Origin: Nitrobacter sp. NHB1 | GTDB taxonomy: Bacteria; Pseudomonadota; Alphaproteobacteria; Rhizobiales; Xanthobacteraceae | Direction of reading: 5' to 3' | Assembly: GCF_036964665.1 (NCBI RefSeq) | Contig: NZ_JBAMDA010000001.1 | Coordinates: 1,426,001 to 1,490,000, forward strand | DNA length: 64,000 bases | In this document: piece after piece, positions 33,889 through 42,288 of the stretch | Layout: every line of letters begins with the position of its first letter | How positions within the stretch are numbered: the first letter of the stretch is position 1 | Position numbers and translations under genes: made by a program | Notes under the pieces: generated by a model | Told to the model about the DNA's origin: nothing | Databases searched by the model: none | Seen by the model: the letters and a program-made list of their open reading frames with translations, nothing else

Positions 33889-36450
33889 TCAAGACAGCGC
33901 CATCGTCTCCTTGACCTTGGCGATCAGCGCGCTGAGCGCGAACGGCTTGGCAAGGAAGGCGAACTGTTCGTTCTCCGGCAGACTCTTGTCGAACGCTTCT
34001 TCGGCGTAGCCAGACACGAAGATGATCTTGAGGTCGGGATTGCGCACGCGCATTTCCCGCAACAGGGTCGGCCCGTCCATTTCCGGCATCACGACATCGG
34101 AGACGACGAGGTCGACCGCGCCGTCCTTCTCGTCGAGCGCTTCCAGCGCCTCGATGCCGTTGGAAGCCTCGATCACGCTGTAGCCGCGCGAGCGAAGCCC
34201 GCGTGCGTTGAGCGAACGCAGTCCCTCCTCGTCCTCCACCAGCAGGATGGTGCCATGTCCGGTGAGGTCGGTGCTCGCCGGCTTGGGCGCGCCCGCCGGC
34301 TCCTTGCCCGCGCCGTTGACGGTGGCCTGCGCCGGCTGCGCCTCGACCTCCGGATGATGGCGCGGCAGGAAGATGCGGAACGTCGTGCCCTCGCCCGCTT
34401 TGGAATCGACGTAGATGAAGCCGCCGGTCTGCTTGACGATGCCGTAGACCGTGGACAGGCCGAGCCCGGTCCCCTTGCCGACCTCCTTGGTCGAAAAGAA
34501 CGGCTCGAAGATCTTGTCGACGATGTCGGGCGGAATGCCGGTGCCGGTGTCGCTGACATCGACCAGCACGTAGTCGGCGGTCGGTATTCCCTTGTAGGCG
34601 AACGTCGCGACCTCCGCCGCCGCAACGTTGGCGGTGCGGATCGCGAGCTTGCCGCCGTTCGGCATGGCGTCGCGCGCATTGACCACGAGATTGACGATCA
34701 CCTGCTCGAACTGCGAGACGTCGGCCTTGACCGGCCACAGGTCGCGCCCATGCACGACGCCGGGGAAGGTGACCTTCTCGCCGATCAGGCGCTTCAGCAG
34801 CATGCCGATGTCGCTCAGGGTGTCGCCGAGATCGAGCACCTTCGGCTGCAGAGTCTGCCGCCGCGAGAACGCCAGCAGTTGCCGCACCAGCGCGGCGGCG
34901 CGGTTGGCGTTCTGCTTGATCTGCATGATGTCCTGGAACGACGGATCGGTCGGCTTGTGCGCGTTCAGCAGGAAGTCGTTCGCCATCATGATCGCCGACA
35001 GCACGTTGTTGAAATCGTGCGCGATGCCGCCGGCGAGCTGGCCGACCGATTCCATCTTCTGCGACTGATTGATCTGGTTTTCGAGCGTGCGCCGCTCGGT
35101 CGTTTCCAGCATGTACACGATCGCGGCTTCCGCGTCGCGATCGTCGTCCCCCACCACCGCGGTGACGAAAAACTGTCCCCAGCGCTCGCGCGCGCCGCTC
35201 AACATCGCCTCGACCGGCGGAATATCGCCCTGCCCGTCCGCCGCGGCATGGATGGCCGCGCTCAACTGGCCCCGATCGCGTTCGTTGACCGCCGCGAGAA
35301 TCGACTTGGCGGCGGCGCCGTCCGGACTGAGGCTTTGCGCAAGTTTCGCGAACCGCGCGTTGGCGCGACCGACAGTACCGGATTTGTCGACCGTGGCGAT
35401 CGCCATCGGCGTATGATCGAAAAAGCGCATGAAGCGGACTTCGGCGGCGCGCTGCGGATCGACGGCCTCGTCGCGGGCGCGGTTGATCACCAGCGTCCGC
35501 GAGGGACCGGGTACACCGTCGGCGCCGAATGCCAGCTTGTGATACAAGCGCGCCGGCATTGTCTTGCCGTTGCGCATCCGCAGATCGATGTCGAAGACCT
35601 CGGTCCGGACTTCGCCGGGCGCAGCAACGATCGACGTCAGCAAAGCCGCGCCGTCGCCGGAGACGACGTCGGTGAGTTTCAGGCCGCCCGAGCCGATCTC
35701 CGCGAGATCGTGATCCAGCCAGTTGGCGAGCGTGGCGTTGACGTAGGCGAGATCGCCCGACTGGTTGACCGAGAAGAAGCCGCACGGCGCATGATCGAGA
35801 TATTCGATCGCATGGCGCAGTTCCTGGAACACGTCTTCCTGCCGGTCGCGGTCGCGGGTGACGTCGGCGATCGACCACACGGCGTATCTGGATTGCCGCT
35901 TCGCCTGGCCGAGCGGGCGGACCCGCATCCGCAGCCAGCGGCCGTGCGCGCCGTCGGCGGCGGCGACGCGCACCTCTTCCTGCTGGCGCTTGCCTTCGCG
36001 CGCGGCCTTCAGCAGGCGGAACACCGCCTCGGAGACGTCGGGATTGCCGATGAACACGCGCTCCACCGGCCGCACGTCCTGCATCGAAGTGGCGCCGGTC
36101 AGGGTGAGATAAGCGGAGTTGGCATAAACGATGTGGCCGCCGGAATCGGTGACGGCGATGCCGTCGAACGCGTGATCGGCGATCGGGCGCATCAACGGAT
36201 CATCGGCGGTGCGGTCGGCGAAGCGGACGATTCCGGCCGCAAATGCGAACAGCGTGAACAGCCCGACCATTGCGAGCAAGGCCAGCAGCGCCAGAATATA
36301 AGGCTGGGCGTTGGCACGCCCGAGCGTCATGAATGCCACGGCGGCCGCGACGATCGCGCCCGCGACCAGCAGTACCAGCAGGATGCTGCCGCTCCGCCGC
36401 GCCGGCTCTTGCGCCACCTTCGGCGAATCGATGTCGGGATCGGACGTCAT
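33889..36450 (-). CDS. cckA: CckA hybrid histidine kinase
   Basis: 853 residues from the ATG at 36450 (upstream ATG at 36570 possible). Two membrane helices (about 22-72) are followed by PAS-type domains, a HisKA box [15 protein letters not shown] with the active His near residue 477, an ATPase domain ([29 protein letters not shown]) and a C-terminal receiver with phospho-Asp near 783 in [13 protein letters not shown]. This is the CckA architecture: through ChpT it phosphorylates CtrA and CpdR, controlling cell cycle and flagellar genes, and in Rhodobacter it also affects GTA release. It lies directly downstream of flhB, as in many Rhizobiales. Confidence 0.92.
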   Translation of the reverse strand: MTSDPDIDSPKVAQEPARRSGSILLVLLVAGAIVAAAVAFMTLGRANAQPYILALLALLAMVGLFTLFAFAAGIVRFADRTADDPLMRPIADHAFDGIAVTDSGGHIVYANSAYLTLTGATSMQDVRPVERVFIGNPDVSEAVFRLLKAAREGKRQQEEVRVAAADGAHGRWLRMRVRPLGQAKRQSRYAVWSIADVTRDRDRQEDVFQELRHAIEYLDHAPCGFFSVNQSGDLAYVNATLANWLDHDLAEIGSGGLKLTDVVSGDGAALLTSIVAAPGEVRTEVFDIDLRMRNGKTMPARLYHKLAFGADGVPGPSRTLVINRARDEAVDPQRAAEVRFMRFFDHTPMAIATVDKSGTVGRANARFAKLAQSLSPDGAAAKSILAAVNERDRGQLSAAIHAAADGQGDIPPVEAMLSGARERWGQFFVTAVVGDDDRDAEAAIVYMLETTERRTLENQINQSQKMESVGQLAGGIAHDFNNVLSAIMMANDFLLNAHKPTDPSFQDIMQIKQNANRAAALVRQLLAFSRRQTLQPKVLDLGDTLSDIGMLLKRLIGEKVTFPGVVHGRDLWPVKADVSQFEQVIVNLVVNARDAMPNGGKLAIRTANVAAAEVATFAYKGIPTADYVLVDVSDTGTGIPPDIVDKIFEPFFSTKEVGKGTGLGLSTVYGIVKQTGGFIYVDSKAGEGTTFRIFLPRHHPEVEAQPAQATVNGAGKEPAGAPKPASTDLTGHGTILLVEDEEGLRSLNARGLRSRGYSVIEASNGIEALEALDEKDGAVDLVVSDVVMPEMDGPTLLREMRVRNPDLKIIFVSGYAEEAFDKSLPENEQFAFLAKPFALSALIAKVKETMALS

Positions 36451-36601
36451 GGAATCCGGCGGGGCCTGTCGCAGCGGGCGCGGAATGCGCGGGCGCCAGT
36501 TCCTGAGTGCCTGAATCGGGCCCGCCAGCGCAAGCACCTCATGGGCTCGTTTCCCGCCTTTTTCCCCCATCCGGATAGTCTTCCCGATACCCCGGCCGGC
36601 G

Positions 36602-37681
36602 TCAGACACGGCGCCCCGAAAGGCCGCCCTTCAGGCCCATGACGTAGCCGATGATTTCGGCGACCGCATGATAGTGTTCCACCGGGATCTCATCGTCGAT
36701 CTCGACGGTGGCATGCAGCGCGCGGGCCAGCGGCACGTTTTCGACGATCGGAATGTCATGCTTGCGGGCGACCTCCCTGATCTTGAGCGCGATGTTGTCC
36801 ACGCCCTTGGCCACGCAGACCGGAGCCGACATGCCGCGCTCGTAGGACAAGGCGACCGAATAGTGCGTCGGATTGGTGATGATGACCGAGGCCTTGGGCA
36901 CCGCGGCCATCATCCGCTTCTTCATCCGGGCATGGCGCAATTGCCTGATCCGGGCCTTGATGTGCGGATCGCCTTCCGACTGCTTGAACTCCTCCTTCAT
37001 CTCCCGCAGCGACATCTTCTGCCGTTCGAACCATTGCCGGTACTGAAACAGGTAGTCTGCGATCGCGACCAGCGCGAGCATCGCAACAACCGCACCGAGC
37101 AATCGCAGCGTCAGGGTCGTGGTGGTGGAGAGAATGGCGTTCGGATCGAGCCGCACCAAGACATCGAGCCGCGAGCGCTCCGGCCAGAGCACCGCCGTCA
37201 TGACCGCACCGAGCGCCAGCACCTTGAAAAGTCCCTTGGCGAAGTTTGCAGCGGCCTGCTTGCCGAAAATCCGCTTGGCGCCGGACGCCACTGAAATCTT
37301 GCTGAGCTTCGGCTTGAGCGTTTCCCCCGACCAGACGAAGCGGTGCTGGACGACATTGCCGGCAATGGCGGCCAGCATCAGCATCAGCAGCGGCAGGCCG
37401 AGCGCGGCGGCGATGACGTATTCGATCTGCTTGGCCAGCGCCAAAAGGCCGGGTCCGTCGGTCCGGATCTGCCAGGAATTGGCGATCAGGTTGCGCAGCG
37501 GCATCTCGACGCCGCCTCCGACCGAGCTTCCAAACGTCGCCAGCACCAGCGTCGCACCGGCGATCACGAACCAGGTGTTGACCTCCTGGCTTTTGGCGAC
37601 ATCACCGCGCTCAAGCGCATCGTCGAGGCGTTTTTGCGTCGGGTCTTCTGACTTTTCGGTATCGTCGCTCTCGTCGGCCAT
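36602..37681 (-). CDS. flhB: Flagellar export gate protein FlhB
   Basis: 359 residues. Four membrane helices in the first 215 residues (FVIAGATLVLATFG, VIAAALGLPLLMLML and others), then the cytoplasmic domain with the self-cleavage site NPTH in VIITNPTHYSVAL (about residue 265). It controls the substrate switch of the flagellar type III export apparatus. It follows fliR by 13 bases. Confidence 0.95.
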   Translation of the reverse strand: MADESDDTEKSEDPTQKRLDDALERGDVAKSQEVNTWFVIAGATLVLATFGSSVGGGVEMPLRNLIANSWQIRTDGPGLLALAKQIEYVIAAALGLPLLMLMLAAIAGNVVQHRFVWSGETLKPKLSKISVASGAKRIFGKQAAANFAKGLFKVLALGAVMTAVLWPERSRLDVLVRLDPNAILSTTTTLTLRLLGAVVAMLALVAIADYLFQYRQWFERQKMSLREMKEEFKQSEGDPHIKARIRQLRHARMKKRMMAAVPKASVIITNPTHYSVALSYERGMSAPVCVAKGVDNIALKIREVARKHDIPIVENVPLARALHATVEIDDEIPVEHYHAVAEIIGYVMGLKGGLSGRRV

Positions 37682-37694
37682 CGTCGCGGCGTCC

Positions 37695-38465
37695 TCAGTT
37701 CAGCGGCGTCAGGTCGTGCATCACGCCGATAAAGTAATCCATGTAGGTTCCCATCATGGATGCCAGCACGGCGGCGAGGATCACGAAGCCTATGAATATC
37801 GAGAGCGGCACGCCGACAAAATAGACCTGCATCTGCGGCATCAGCCGCGCCAGCACGCCAAGCCCGATATTGAAGACCAGCCCGAATACCAGAAACGGCG
37901 CCGACAGTTGCAGGCCGATCTTGAAAGCGGCGGCGAAGGCGCGCGTCGCCAGCGCCGCCACGTCGCCGCTCGGCATCAGTTCGCCTGGCGAGAAAATCTT
38001 GTAGCTGTCATTCAGCGCGGCGATGACCAGATAGTGCGTGTCGGTCGCAAATAGCAGCGCGATGCCCAGAATGGTCAGGAAGTTGCCCATCAGCGCGCCT
38101 TGCTCGCCCTGGGTCGGATCCACCGATGTGACGAATCCAAGCCCGAGTTGCTGTGCGATGATCGAGCCTGCCACGCTCAAGGCCGCGAGCGTGACGCGCG
38201 CGGTGGCGCCCAGCACCACGCCGATGATGATCTCATGCACCATCATGACCACCAGCGGCGCGACCGACTGCATGTCGACGTGATAGGCCGCACGATGCAG
38301 CGGCAGAATGATGAGGGTCAGAATCAGCGCGATGGCGAGCTTGACCCGCACCGGAATGAAGACCTCGCCGAACCCCGGCAACAGCATCACCATCGCGCCG
38401 ATGCGGGCAAACACCAGCATGAAGGCGGCGCCAAGAGCGGGCAGAAGCGAGATATCGATATGCAT
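37695..38465 (-). CDS. fliR: Flagellar export protein FliR
   Basis: 256 residues, hydrophobic with about six membrane helices; FMLVFARIGAMVMLLPGFGE and a C-terminal FVGVPLSIFIGFVILA are typical. Part of the FliPQR export pore. It lies between fliQ and flhB on the same strand. Confidence 0.94.
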   Translation of the reverse strand: MHIDISLLPALGAAFMLVFARIGAMVMLLPGFGEVFIPVRVKLAIALILTLIILPLHRAAYHVDMQSVAPLVVMMVHEIIIGVVLGATARVTLAALSVAGSIIAQQLGLGFVTSVDPTQGEQGALMGNFLTILGIALLFATDTHYLVIAALNDSYKIFSPGELMPSGDVAALATRAFAAAFKIGLQLSAPFLVFGLVFNIGLGVLARLMPQMQVYFVGVPLSIFIGFVILAAVLASMMGTYMDYFIGVMHDLTPLN

Positions 38466-38557
38466 GATACCCTGGCGGTCCGATTACAGCATTGGCGTCC
38501 GGAGCCTGCCGCCAGGTGAATCCTCGAATATCACACTCGCTCCACCAGCCTTGTGCA

Positions 38558-38821
38558 TCAACCGCCGATGATTCGCGATGAAATCCGCATCATTTCGGCG
38601 TGCAGCGCATCGGCCATGAACGGCAGCGCCAGCACCAGCGTCACGAAGATCGCGAGAATCTTCGGCACGAACACCAGCGTCTGCTCCTGGATCTGGGTCA
38701 ATGCCTGCACCAGCGAAATGGCGACGCCGACGACGAGGCCTGCGCCCAGCAGCGGTCCTGAGACCAGAACGATAGTCCAGATCGCGTCGCGCGCGACATC
38801 CAGTGTTTCAGCGCCGGTCAT
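38558..38821 (-). CDS. fliQ: Flagellar export protein FliQ
   Basis: 87 residues with two membrane helices; GLVVGVAISLVQALTQIQEQ is the diagnostic FliQ segment, followed by TLVFVPKILAIF. Component of the FliPQR gate. A dispersed repeat separates it from fliE. Confidence 0.95.
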   Translation of the reverse strand: MTGAETLDVARDAIWTIVLVSGPLLGAGLVVGVAISLVQALTQIQEQTLVFVPKILAIFVTLVLALPFMADALHAEMMRISSRIIGG

Positions 38822-38856
38822 TTTATATCCTTGTCCTTGTAGCCTGTTTCGTTGGA

Positions 38857-38965
38857 CGTCATTGCGAGGAGCTCAGGGCGACGCGGAGCGTCGTCCCGAT
38901 AGCGACAAAGCAATCCAGGTTGTTCAGACGGCCTTCCGGATGTCTTCGCGGAGCTCGCCATGACG
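38857..38965. repeat. GTCATTGCGAGGAGC-type repeat
   Basis: Left arm CGTCATTGCGAGGAGC, middle CAAAGCAATCCAG, right arm GCGGAGCTCGCCATGACG: the common bacterial intergenic repeat with GTCATTGCGAGGAGC. It lies between fliE and fliQ inside a flagellar operon. Confidence 0.88.
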
Positions 38966-38976
38966 GGGCATATCGA

Positions 38977-39288
38977 TCAGATCGGCATCTTCATGATGTC
39001 TTCGTAGGACTGGATGACGCGGTCGCGCACCGACACCAGCGTCGACACCGCGACGTCGGTATCAGCCACCGCCGTCACCACATCCATCACATTGGCCTTG
39101 CCCGACGCCATCGCCACGGTCTGCGCATCGGACTTCCGCCCGGCTTCCATCACGCTGCCGAGCGCATCCTTCAGCACCGAACTGAACGACGGGCCGCCGC
39201 CCTCCGACGCTTTGCCGGCGGCGGCGCCGGAATCCATCATCTTCGCGAGGCTCGCATAGGCGTTTGCTGCGACTGTGGGCGATGCCAT
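38977..39288 (-). CDS. fliE: Flagellar hook-basal body protein FliE
   Basis: 103 residues; FSSVLKDALGSVMEAGRKSD and the C-terminal VSVRDRVIQSYEDIMKMPI identify FliE, which joins the MS ring to the rod. It starts 14 bases after flgC. Confidence 0.95.
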   Translation of the reverse strand: MASPTVAANAYASLAKMMDSGAAAGKASEGGGPSFSSVLKDALGSVMEAGRKSDAQTVAMASGKANVMDVVTAVADTDVAVSTLVSVRDRVIQSYEDIMKMPI

Positions 39289-39302
39289 GGTCAGGTCTCC
39301 GA

Positions 39303-39728
39303 TCAGGACTTGAGAATATCGAGCGTGCGCTGGATCATCCGGCGCGTTGCGCTGATGATGTTGAGGTTCGCCTCGTAGGACCGCTGCGCGTCGCGCATGT
39401 CGGTCATTTCGACCAGCGAATTGACGTTGGGATATTTGACGTTGCCGCTGGCGTCGGCCGCCGGATTGCCCGGTTCGTGCTTGATGCGGAACGTCGACAT
39501 GTCGGGTTTCACCCGGCCGATCGTCACCACCTTCGCATCGAGCGAGCGATCGAGGGCCGATGAAAACGTCGGCACCTTGCGGCGGTAGGGATCGCCGCCC
39601 GGCGTCTGCGCGGTGGAGTCGGCGTTGGCGATGTTTTCCGAGATCACCCGCATCCGCCCGGCCTGCGCCCGCAGACCGGAGGTCGCGATGCCCATCGATC
39701 GCATGAAGTCGGCGCCGTTGTCTGCCAT
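39303..39728 (-). CDS. flgC: Flagellar rod protein FlgC
   Basis: 141 residues with the rod signature SGLRAQAGRMRVISENIANA at the N-terminus, NSLVEMTDMRDAQRSYEANL near the C-terminus, and a terminal helix ending QRTLDILKS. Proximal rod subunit. Transcribed with flgB. Confidence 0.96.
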   Translation of the reverse strand: MADNGADFMRSMGIATSGLRAQAGRMRVISENIANADSTAQTPGGDPYRRKVPTFSSALDRSLDAKVVTIGRVKPDMSTFRIKHEPGNPAADASGNVKYPNVNSLVEMTDMRDAQRSYEANLNIISATRRMIQRTLDILKS

Positions 39729-39757
39729 GCTGCGGTCTCCTTCCGTTCAGTCCTGCG

Positions 39758-40165
39758 TCACGCCTTGCCGACAGCCATCTTCAGCAGATGCAGGCTTTTG
39801 CTGTAGAGCGAGGTCGCGGCGGCGTAGTCCATCTGGTTAGCCGACACCTTGAGCATCTGATCCTCAAGGTTGACCGCGTTCCCTGCGGGACGGGTCTGAA
39901 AGCCGGCATGGCGATTCTGGTCGAAGTTGGAGGCCGGGCCGGAACCGGCGAGGTTCTGGCCCGACGTGGTGTGCATCATCGCCAGTGTCGCGCCGACCGA
40001 GGCATTGCCGCCCTGCGCGTCGAACTTCGGCTCCACGAGATCGCGCGGCTTGAAGTTCGGCGTGTCGGAGTTGGCGATGTTTTCGGCGAGAACGCGCTGG
40101 CGCTCCTGATGCCACTGCATCCGGGTGCGGAGCGCCGCGAGCGCGGAAATATCGGGGATGGGCAC
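39758..40165 (-). CDS. flgB: Flagellar rod protein FlgB
   Basis: 135 residues from the GTG at 40165 (GGAG upstream; a GTG at 40183 adds six residues). WHQERQRVLAENIANSDTPN is the rod N-terminal signature; the C-terminus ends SLYSKSLHLLKMAVGKA. First gene of the flgBC-fliEQR-flhB run, with a perfect CtrA-type box 67 bases upstream of the start. Confidence 0.94.
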   Translation of the reverse strand: MPIPDISALAALRTRMQWHQERQRVLAENIANSDTPNFKPRDLVEPKFDAQGGNASVGATLAMMHTTSGQNLAGSGPASNFDQNRHAGFQTRPAGNAVNLEDQMLKVSANQMDYAAATSLYSKSLHLLKMAVGKA

Positions 40166-40231
40166 GGCGGGTCTCCGTTCCACCTCGGGGCGACGCGCCG
40201 CTGAGGTAGGCAGAATTTGCCGGCTATATGG

Positions 40232-40246
40232 TTAACGGCAGGTTAA
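40232..40246. promoter_or_regulatory. CtrA-type box, perfect, upstream of flgB
   Basis: TTAACGGCAGGTTAA, both half-sites with the 7-base spacer, 67 bases before the flgB start. The 378-base flgB-fliO intergenic region also has scattered TTAA half-sites (for example GTTAACCACCTGCATTAACC near 40337, spacer 9). Confidence 0.78.
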
Positions 40247-40422
40247 GAACCACGCGGTGCGATCCGGACAGAGCCGGCGCCCTCGCGAGACATGACGTGC
40301 TCGATCCCGCGCCGAGCCTACTTTTGCCACGAATGCTACGTTAACCACCTGCATTAACCGGAACCTCCGACGCTCAGAAGTTGTTTTGGTCTGGTCGATT
40401 CATAGGTTATTAAGACTAACAG

Positions 40423-40438
40423 CGGCAGCTTTTGCCGG
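40423..40438. promoter_or_regulatory. FlbD/ftr-like palindrome upstream of fliO
   Basis: CGGCAGCTTTTGCCGG, an interrupted palindrome with CGGCA and TGCCG arms, in the style of Caulobacter ftr elements bound by FlbD. It is 105 bases before the fliO ATG. Motif resemblance only. Confidence 0.4.
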
Positions 40439-40543
40439 ACGGGGTTAACAGATAGGGCCAAGGCTCGGTCGTCGTGGGAGGATGCCGGAAGGCATTCGAC
40501 GATCCGAAGCTGAAATAAAGGCGCTTTCTGTCAGGGACACGAC

Positions 40544-41494
40544 ATGCAGGCAGTCACATTCGTCATCGCATTTATTGTGGTCCTGGCGCTGATCGCCGGG
40601 TCCGCCTGGCTGGTGCGGCGATTCGCGGGAAACCGTCTCGGCGCCACCGCCAATCGCGGACGGATGCCCCGTCTGGCGGTGATCGACGCCGCCGCCGTCG
40701 ATGGACGCCGACGGCTGGTTCTGGTCCGCCGCGACAATGTCGAGCACCTGTTGATGATCGGCGGCCCGTCCGACATCGTCGTGGAGTCCAACATCGTCCG
40801 CGCCACGCCCGGACGCGATCAGATACCGCAGCGTCCGTCATCCGGCAGCGAGCAGCCGCCGCCGCGCCTACCGCCGCTGGCCGAAACCGGCTGGACGGAA
40901 TCCGACAGCCCCCATTCCGATCCGCTCGATCATCCCGAACCTCGGATGCCGGAGCCGCCGCGACCGGTCCGCCCTCCTTCCTTCGCCGCCGATGCCGTGC
41001 GCCGTCCGGCCGCGGCCGAGCGCCGCAGCGATCCCCTGGCGGGCTTCACGCCCGAACCCATGAGCCGGACCGACATTCGCGGCACCCGTCCGGCGCGCAG
41101 CGAGCCGGCGATGCCGCCGCGGCCGCCCGTTCGTCCGGTCGAACCAGCGCTCGCATCGCCTCCGCGCGCGGCCGAGCGGCCGGCGTCCCCGCCGCCCGTG
41201 CCGACGCCCGCCGCACCGCCTGCGCCCAACGCGGATCAAAATCTCGCCGAGATGGCGCAACGTCTCGAGGCCGCACTCCGCCGTCCGACCGGCGACAGCA
41301 AGCAGGCAGCCGCGCCGCCGGCCGCCCCCGAGCCGCCGCCCCGTCCGCGGAGCGAGGAAACGTCGGCCGCCCCCCCACCGCGCAACGAGGCATCGGTGGC
41401 GCCGCCGGTCGCGCCGCCCGGCCCCAAATCCGGGTTCGAGCACCTTGAAGACGAGATGGCGTCCCTGCTCGGACGCCCGAAGTCGCCTTCGTGA
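40544..41494 (+). CDS. fliO: FliO-like flagellar biosynthesis protein with long Pro-rich tail
   Basis: 316 residues. The N-terminal 95 residues form a FliO domain: one membrane helix (about 5-25), then RMPRLAVIDAAAVDGRRRLV and LVRRDNVEHLLMIGGPSDIV. The remaining 220 residues are a Pro/Ala/Arg-rich tail ending HLEDEMASLLGR, much longer than classical FliO. FliO helps assemble the FliPQR gate. Its stop overlaps the fliP GTG by four bases. Confidence 0.88.
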   Translation: MQAVTFVIAFIVVLALIAGSAWLVRRFAGNRLGATANRGRMPRLAVIDAAAVDGRRRLVLVRRDNVEHLLMIGGPSDIVVESNIVRATPGRDQIPQRPSSGSEQPPPRLPPLAETGWTESDSPHSDPLDHPEPRMPEPPRPVRPPSFAADAVRRPAAAERRSDPLAGFTPEPMSRTDIRGTRPARSEPAMPPRPPVRPVEPALASPPRAAERPASPPPVPTPAAPPAPNADQNLAEMAQRLEAALRRPTGDSKQAAAPPAAPEPPPRPRSEETSAAPPPRNEASVAPPVAPPGPKSGFEHLEDEMASLLGRPKSPS

Positions 41495-42252
41495 GCCCGG
41501 CGGCCCACCCGCGTAGAGTTTTATTCCTTCTCGTTCTGATAGCCGTCGGGTCGCTCGCCGATCCGGCATTCGCGCAGGATATCAGCATCAACCTCGGCGG
41601 TGCCGGCGCCGGCAACGGCGGCGTGACCGAACGCGCGATCCAGTTGATTGCGCTCCTCACGGTGCTGTCGATCGCGCCGTCGATCCTGATCATGATGACG
41701 TCGTTCACGCGCATCGTGGTGGTGCTGTCGCTGCTGCGCACCGCGCTCGGCACCGCGACCGCGCCGCCCAACTCCGTCATCATCGCGCTTGCGATGTTCC
41801 TCACCGCCTTCGTGATGGGACCGACGCTGCAGAAATCCTACGACGACGGCATCAAGCCGCTGGTCGCCAACCAGATCACCGTCGAGGAGGCGTTGCAGCG
41901 CGCGTCGGTTCCGCTGCGCGGCTTCATGCAGAAGAACGTGCGCGAGCAGGATCTCAAGCTGTTCATCGACCTGTCCGGCGAGCCGCCGCCGGCGACGCCG
42001 GCGGACCTGTCGCTGCGCATCCTGATGCCGGCCTTCATGATCTCGGAACTGAAGCGCGCCTTCGAGATCGGATTCCTGTTGTTTCTGCCGTTCCTCATCA
42101 TCGACCTCGTGGTGGCATCGGTTTTGATGTCGATGGGCATGATGATGCTGCCGCCGGTCGTGGTGTCGCTGCCGTTCAAGCTGATCTTCTTCGTGCTGGT
42201 GGACGGCTGGTCGCTGGTAGCGGGCAGCCTGGTGCAAAGCTACGGGACTTGA
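41491..42252 (+). CDS. fliP: Flagellar export protein FliP
   Basis: 253 residues from a GTG overlapping fliO. A cleavable signal peptide (FLLVLIAVGSLADPAFA) precedes the FliP core: LIMMTSFTRIVVVLSLLR, PPNSVIIALAMFLTAFVMGP, ILMPAFMISELKRAFEIGF, and C-terminal MMMLPPVVVSLPFKLIFF. It is the main subunit of the flagellar export pore. Confidence 0.96.
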   Translation: MSPAAHPRRVLFLLVLIAVGSLADPAFAQDISINLGGAGAGNGGVTERAIQLIALLTVLSIAPSILIMMTSFTRIVVVLSLLRTALGTATAPPNSVIIALAMFLTAFVMGPTLQKSYDDGIKPLVANQITVEEALQRASVPLRGFMQKNVREQDLKLFIDLSGEPPPATPADLSLRILMPAFMISELKRAFEIGFLLFLPFLIIDLVVASVLMSMGMMMLPPVVVSLPFKLIFFVLVDGWSLVAGSLVQSYGT

Positions 42253-42288
42253 GAACAGCGCGTCCCGGCTCCGCGCAGCCACATCCTG

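Noticed and set aside
33883-36642. 919-codon plus-strand frame opposite cckA
   Set aside because: Antisense shadow of an intact CckA; composition dominated by Arg/His/Asp and no recognisable domain.
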